A stretch of DNA of 64,000 bases from Spirosoma sp. SC4-14 (GTDB taxonomy: Bacteria; Bacteroidota; Bacteroidia; Cytophagales; Spirosomataceae). The translations under genes and the position numbers were made by a program. This document shows positions 60,715-64,000 of the stretch, one piece after another; position 1 is the first letter of the stretch, and every line of letters begins with the position of its first letter. The stretch spans positions 805,001 through 869,000 of the forward strand of contig NZ_CP147518.1 of the NCBI RefSeq assembly GCF_037201965.1. Direction: 5' to 3'. The notes beneath the pieces are model-generated. The model was not told the DNA's origin and ran no database searches. It saw nothing but the letters and a program-made list of their open reading frames with translations.

Positions 60715-61087
60715 ATAAAAATGTCAAATAGAATTTATGAATCCTTATGGTAAATGGTAATTATTAATCTGGAAGGTCTAATGCCACAAAAATAGGAGTT
60801 TTTTAATAAAGGCCTAATTGCTTAAAACAATAGTGACTTAGCGGTAATGAATTCGTCTGCTTAATCAGCATTAGCCTGAATCAACAGGAAACAGGCTAAC
60901 AAATATACTTTACTTCGCCGATAGTCCTCATTAAATTTTTATTTTTTTCTTATTGGTAACAAATGATGCCTGGGTTTAAACTTTTACCTAGGTATTTTAG
61001 TCTATATAATGTCCTAAAAAAAGATTGGAGGTCTGAGTAAATAATCTTAAATTACTACTCACACGCTTCATCGAATTACGCCCTTTT
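60715..61087. other. AT-rich divergent promoter region
   Basis: 373 bases between divergent ugd and the acyl-CoA dehydrogenase gene. CAAAAATA at 60787-60794 is, on the minus strand, TATTTTTG, a match to the Bacteroidota -7 box 73 bases before ugd. No gene is supported here. Confidence 0.5.
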
Positions 61088-62227
61088 ATGTTGAATGAAA
61101 TTGTAGAAAATCAAGAATTAATAGCGCAATCTGTTCGGGAGTTGAGCGAACGGCTTATCCGTTTTAATGTACGGCAGTGGGATGAAGAACAGCTTCTGCC
61201 GCCCGGCCTGTTTAAGCAGTTGGGCGATCAGGGACTGATGGGAATGCTGGTGCCAACGGAGTATAGCGGAACAGGGTTAGGCTATCGCGAATACGTGACC
61301 GCCATTATCGAGCTGGCTCGCGTTGATGGAGCTGTGGGATTGTCGATGGCTGCGCATAATTCGTTATGTACGAATCATATTTTATTATTCGGCAACCAAA
61401 TACAGAAGCAAACCTATCTGCCCCGACTGGCAACTGGCGAATGGCTGGGAGCCTGGGGATTGACTGAACCGAATACGGGATCTGATGCCGGTAATATGCG
61501 TACCGTAGCAGTTCGGGAAGGTAACGATTGGGTGCTGAATGGTGCTAAAAACTTCATTACGCACGGTAGTAGTGGTAATATAGCAGTTGTGATTGCCCGT
61601 ACGGGCGAACCTAACTCGGCACATAATGCCACAGCTTTTATTGTTGAACGTGGAACGCCTGGGTTTTCGGGTGGCCGAAAAGAAGATAAACTAGGTATGC
61701 GTGCCTCCGAAACAGCCGAGATGTTGTTTCAGGATTGCCGAATACCCGATAGTCAACGGTTGGGAGACGTTGGTGAAGGCTTTATCCAGGCGCTCAAAGT
61801 GCTCGATGGAGGACGCATATCGATTGCTGCGCTGAGTGTTGGAATTGCCATAGGTGCCTATGATGCGGCAATAGCCTACGCTAAAGAGCGGGAACAGTTT
61901 GGCCAGCCCATTGCTAATTTTCAGGGAATAAGCTTTAAGCTTGCCGATATGGCTACAGATATTGAAGCAGCCAGGTTGTTGACCTATCAGGCTGCTGATT
62001 TAAAAGATGCGGGTAAGGCCGTAACGAAAGAGTCGGCAATGGCTAAGTTGTTTGCATCGGAAACGGCTGTGCGCGTAGCAAACGAAGCTGTTCAGATCTT
62101 TGGTGGTTATGGCTATACCAAAGATTTTCCGGTCGAAAAATTTTATCGGGATGCCAAACTGTGCACAATTGGAGAGGGAACCAGCGAAATTCAGAAAATT
62201 GTGATTGCAAGACAGCTATTGAAATAG
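61088..62227 (+). CDS. Acyl-CoA dehydrogenase
   Basis: A 379-residue flavoprotein of the short/medium-chain group with LGAWGLTEPNTGSDAGNMRT (signature 1) and QIFGGYGYTKDFPVEKFYRD (signature 2). The catalytic base is E363 in GEGTSEIQK. It introduces the alpha-beta double bond in acyl-CoA thioesters and passes electrons to ETF; chain-length preference cannot be read. Transcribed alone; the hairpin at 62225 ends it. Confidence 0.96.
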   Translation: MLNEIVENQELIAQSVRELSERLIRFNVRQWDEEQLLPPGLFKQLGDQGLMGMLVPTEYSGTGLGYREYVTAIIELARVDGAVGLSMAAHNSLCTNHILLFGNQIQKQTYLPRLATGEWLGAWGLTEPNTGSDAGNMRTVAVREGNDWVLNGAKNFITHGSSGNIAVVIARTGEPNSAHNATAFIVERGTPGFSGGRKEDKLGMRASETAEMLFQDCRIPDSQRLGDVGEGFIQALKVLDGGRISIAALSVGIAIGAYDAAIAYAKEREQFGQPIANFQGISFKLADMATDIEAARLLTYQAADLKDAGKAVTKESAMAKLFASETAVRVANEAVQIFGGYGYTKDFPVEKFYRDAKLCTIGEGTSEIQKIVIARQLLK

Positions 62228-62278
62228 TGAGAACCGCCCGGCAGGCCTGCATGCAGGACCGCCGGGCGGTTCTCACTA
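62225..62278. terminator. 18-bp perfect hairpin spanning both convergent stop codons
   Basis: TAGTGAGAACCGCCCGGC (62225-62242) pairs exactly with 62261-62278. The left arm begins with the acyl-CoA dehydrogenase stop codon TAG, and the right arm contains the stop of the GlsB-like gene. Confidence 0.8.
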
Positions 62279-62518
62279 CACCGTTCGGCGCGAACCTTTT
62301 ATGAGTGCGGCAATTCCCAGAATGATAACGGCTCCGACAAACGACGTCAGAATCTGATCGACAACGCCACCTGCCCGCCCAAATATCCAGCCGCCAACAA
62401 ACCCACCGGCTATACCCAGCAGGATTTCGGCAAAGAGCGAAAACGAAAACCGTTTAAACACCAGGTCAGCCAGCCATCCGGCAACCGCACCTACTAATAT
62501 TGACACTAAGATTCCCAT
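62276..62518 (-). CDS. GlsB/YeaQ/YmgE family stress-response membrane protein
   Basis: An 80-residue protein with three hydrophobic segments: ILVSILVGAVAGWLADLVF, ILLGIAGGFVGGWIFGRAGG and LTSFVGAVIILGIAALI. The G-x2-A-G-W-L and GGFVGGWIFG patterns are the transglycosylase-associated (GlsB/YeaQ) family signature. Role: general stress, mechanism unknown. It may be co-transcribed from the PgeF gene upstream (66-base gap). Confidence 0.92.
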   Translation of the reverse strand: MGILVSILVGAVAGWLADLVFKRFSFSLFAEILLGIAGGFVGGWIFGRAGGVVDQILTSFVGAVIILGIAALIKGSRRTV

Positions 62519-62584
62519 GGTTATAGACTGTTTAGAAAAATCAACGTTAAAACAGATACATAACCGTCTTTTTCTGTGCTTTGT

Positions 62585-63337
62585 TTAAGCACGTAGTCCA
62601 ATCGCTGCGAGCATTCTGCCAGTTTGACCGTGCTCGGCCCGGTACGAAAAATAATCATCATTGTTCAGCACCGTTGAGAACGATGATACCATAATTTGAC
62701 TCGCTGGAATTCCGAAATCAAGAAGTTGCTGCCTGTTGGCTCCTTTTAGATTGATGCAGTCTTTTTGCGTTTGTGGATCAACCTGTCTGAATGCTGCCGC
62801 AAACTGCCCGGCTACTTCGGGGCCTACTTCAAAAGATGTCTGATCGATGCAGGTTCCCACATAGGCATAGCACTCATTGGCTGTAGTGCCAAACTGCTGT
62901 TGCATGGCAGCCAGTGTTTTCGTCACAATAGCCCCTGCCGTACCCCGCCATCCGGCATGAACAGCCGCTACGGCCCGATTAGCGTTGTCGTAAATAAGAA
63001 TAGGTACACAATCGGCCACCGTAACGGTTAGTAGCAGACCTGGTGTGTCGGTAATCAACGCATCGTAGCCCGAATAACGACCTGCCTGCTGAGCAAGCAG
63101 AACATCTGTTCCATGAGTCTGATGTGATGAGGCAACCATACGTTCGGTTTCATCGCCAGTCAATGCCCGGAAAAATCGCCGTCTGTTTTCAGCCACATTG
63201 TCGGCATCGTCGTTTGTATTCAGCCCCAGATTCAGCGATGAGAAAGGGGCAGGGCTAACACCGCCGTGTCGGGTACTTTCGGCTGCAATCACCTTCGTAA
63301 AGGCTGAAAATAGGTCAGGTGTTAAATAGAGAGGCAT
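62585..63337 (-). CDS. pgeF: Peptidoglycan editing factor PgeF (laccase-domain/YfiH family)
   Basis: This 250-residue protein has the metal triad in ASSHQTHGTDV (His), TVADCVPILIYD (Cys) and AAVHAGWRGT (His), and the C-terminal YFSYRAEHGQTGRMLAAIG. PgeF hydrolyses misincorporated L-Ala-to-L-Ser peptidoglycan precursors and related enzymes are purine nucleoside phosphorylases. The start at 63337 (MPLYLTPDLF) suits the family; an in-frame ATG at 63394 adds 19 residues. It begins 232 bases from the divergent gene at 63570. Confidence 0.95.
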   Translation of the reverse strand: MPLYLTPDLFSAFTKVIAAESTRHGGVSPAPFSSLNLGLNTNDDADNVAENRRRFFRALTGDETERMVASSHQTHGTDVLLAQQAGRYSGYDALITDTPGLLLTVTVADCVPILIYDNANRAVAAVHAGWRGTAGAIVTKTLAAMQQQFGTTANECYAYVGTCIDQTSFEVGPEVAGQFAAAFRQVDPQTQKDCINLKGANRQQLLDFGIPASQIMVSSFSTVLNNDDYFSYRAEHGQTGRMLAAIGLRA

Positions 63338-63504
63338 TCGAGAGGGTGTATTTGCGTACAACAACGGTTGTAGTACTAACAAATTTGCGATCAAAACCTG
63401 GTCTATCCTAAAACCCGCTGCTCAATCATCCCGATTTTCTAACCACTCATCCAGTGTTATAACCGTTCCGGTAGTTTGTAATGCATAGTACTATCTACAG
63501 CCTA

Positions 63505-63512
63505 TATCTTTG
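63505..63512 (+). promoter_or_regulatory. Bacteroidota -7 element before the 63570 gene
   Basis: TATCTTTG is an exact match to TAnnTTTG, 57 bases before the ATG. A TTTG at 63475-63478 could be the -33 element, though its 26-base spacing is longer than usual. Confidence 0.5.
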
Positions 63513-63569
63513 TTTCACCAATCGGAAATAATCCGACTCAAAATATAAACAGACAAAAACAACATACAC

Positions 63570-63968
63570 ATGAAAACGATCATCAAATCTTTCGCTCTGG
63601 CTCTTTCTTTCGCCGTATTAACATCAGTTGCATCGGTTAATGCAAAACCAATCACAAAGCCTGCATCGGCAACGGCCAGCTACAAAACCGGTATTTACTC
63701 ATCAGTAGATGGCAAGCTGAACATTGCACTTGACAAAACAACCGGTGGCGCTGTGGATATCCGCTTCAAAGATGCAAATGGCAGGATTTTGTTTGCTGAG
63801 CACATAGGCAAAAAAGAGAAAACATCACGCATTCGGCTAAACCTCGATGAACTGCAGGATGGTACCTACCTGGTTGAAATTACAAATGGTGTCGATATTA
63901 CTACGCATGATGTAACTATTTCGACCCAACAGCAATCGGCACCTGATCGGGTTGTTGCTCTAAACTAA
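63570..63968 (+). CDS. Small secreted protein with a T9SS-type beta domain
   Basis: This 132-residue protein has a signal peptide (MKTIIKSFALALSFAVLTSVASVNA) and a single beta-sandwich: GKLNIALDKTTGGAVDIRFKD, GRILFAEHIGKKEKTSRIRLNLDELQDGTYLVEIT. The last part resembles type IX C-terminal sorting domains (L-x-D-G-x-Y), but the protein is small and lacks a cargo domain. Function unknown. The same fold is common in small Spirosoma-like secreted proteins. Confidence 0.8.
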   Translation: MKTIIKSFALALSFAVLTSVASVNAKPITKPASATASYKTGIYSSVDGKLNIALDKTTGGAVDIRFKDANGRILFAEHIGKKEKTSRIRLNLDELQDGTYLVEITNGVDITTHDVTISTQQQSAPDRVVALN

Positions 63969-64000
63969 TTCAATAAACAAATAACCTTAACCCCAGCCGG

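Overview
The window reads as chromosome of a member of the Bacteroidota, order Cytophagales, most like Spirosoma and its relatives. This rests on gene content. There is a fused ccoNO cbb3 oxidase operon, a response regulator fused to a CRP/FNR module, a 1,072-residue gliding-type protein with a C-terminal CHU_C sorting domain, a carboxypeptidase-like/plug surface protein, many SusCD-free secreted carbohydrate enzymes, and few Shine-Dalgarno sites. Assignment to genus is inference. No rRNA, tRNA, CRISPR array, prophage or insertion sequence was seen.

Positions 1-24.3 kb form a respiration and redox block. A PAS histidine kinase and a receiver-CRP/FNR regulator (217-2881) lie beside a minus-strand operon ccoS-ccoNO-ccoQ-ccoP-ccoG-fixH-safE (9643 to 3416). 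Further right are katE, ccoI with a 2OG-oxygenase-like partner, hemN, a flavin-binding protein, a CPBP protease, a universal stress protein, and aldB with a DUF779 gene. Two perfect CTGAC-N4-GTCAG palindromes lie in the promoters of the cco operon (9741) and of ccoI/hemN (17983). They suggest one FNR-type regulon covering oxidase structure, copper loading and anaerobic haem synthesis.

Positions 24.7-38.1 kb hold an AraC regulator, a kinase-like conserved protein, a plug-type surface protein, OsmC, and an osmolyte block: a TreZ-like GH13 protein with altered catalytic residues, a TreS-maltokinase fusion, an MscS channel and an AI-2E family permease. Three tandem arrays with 11-bp period and core TTNTAAG sit upstream of the TreZ-like, TreS-Mak and mscS genes, each on the sense strand of its gene. 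This is the spacing expected of an OmpR/PhoB-class regulator.

Positions 38.1-51.6 kb are mostly secreted or catabolic proteins: nucleoside hydrolase, an ATP-grasp amide ligase, the CHU_C protein, a PD40 propeller protein, a sugar isomerase-like protein, NIPSNAP, a GH36 alpha-galactosidase and a CE2-like esterase. Positions 51.6-56.9 kb carry regulators (single-domain receiver, LytTR regulator, ECF sigma factor, a degenerate OmpR regulator) and small lipoproteins. Positions 57-64 kb carry carboxynorspermidine decarboxylase, the UDP-xylose pathway pair (UDP-glucose dehydrogenase, UDP-glucuronate decarboxylase), an acyl-CoA dehydrogenase, PgeF and a small secreted protein.

Intergenic regions carry an unusual number of long inverted repeats with simple, repetitive arms (4585, 7192, 22721, 41295, 48071, 59306). 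One similar palindrome lies inside ccoG and encodes an apparent in-frame insertion.
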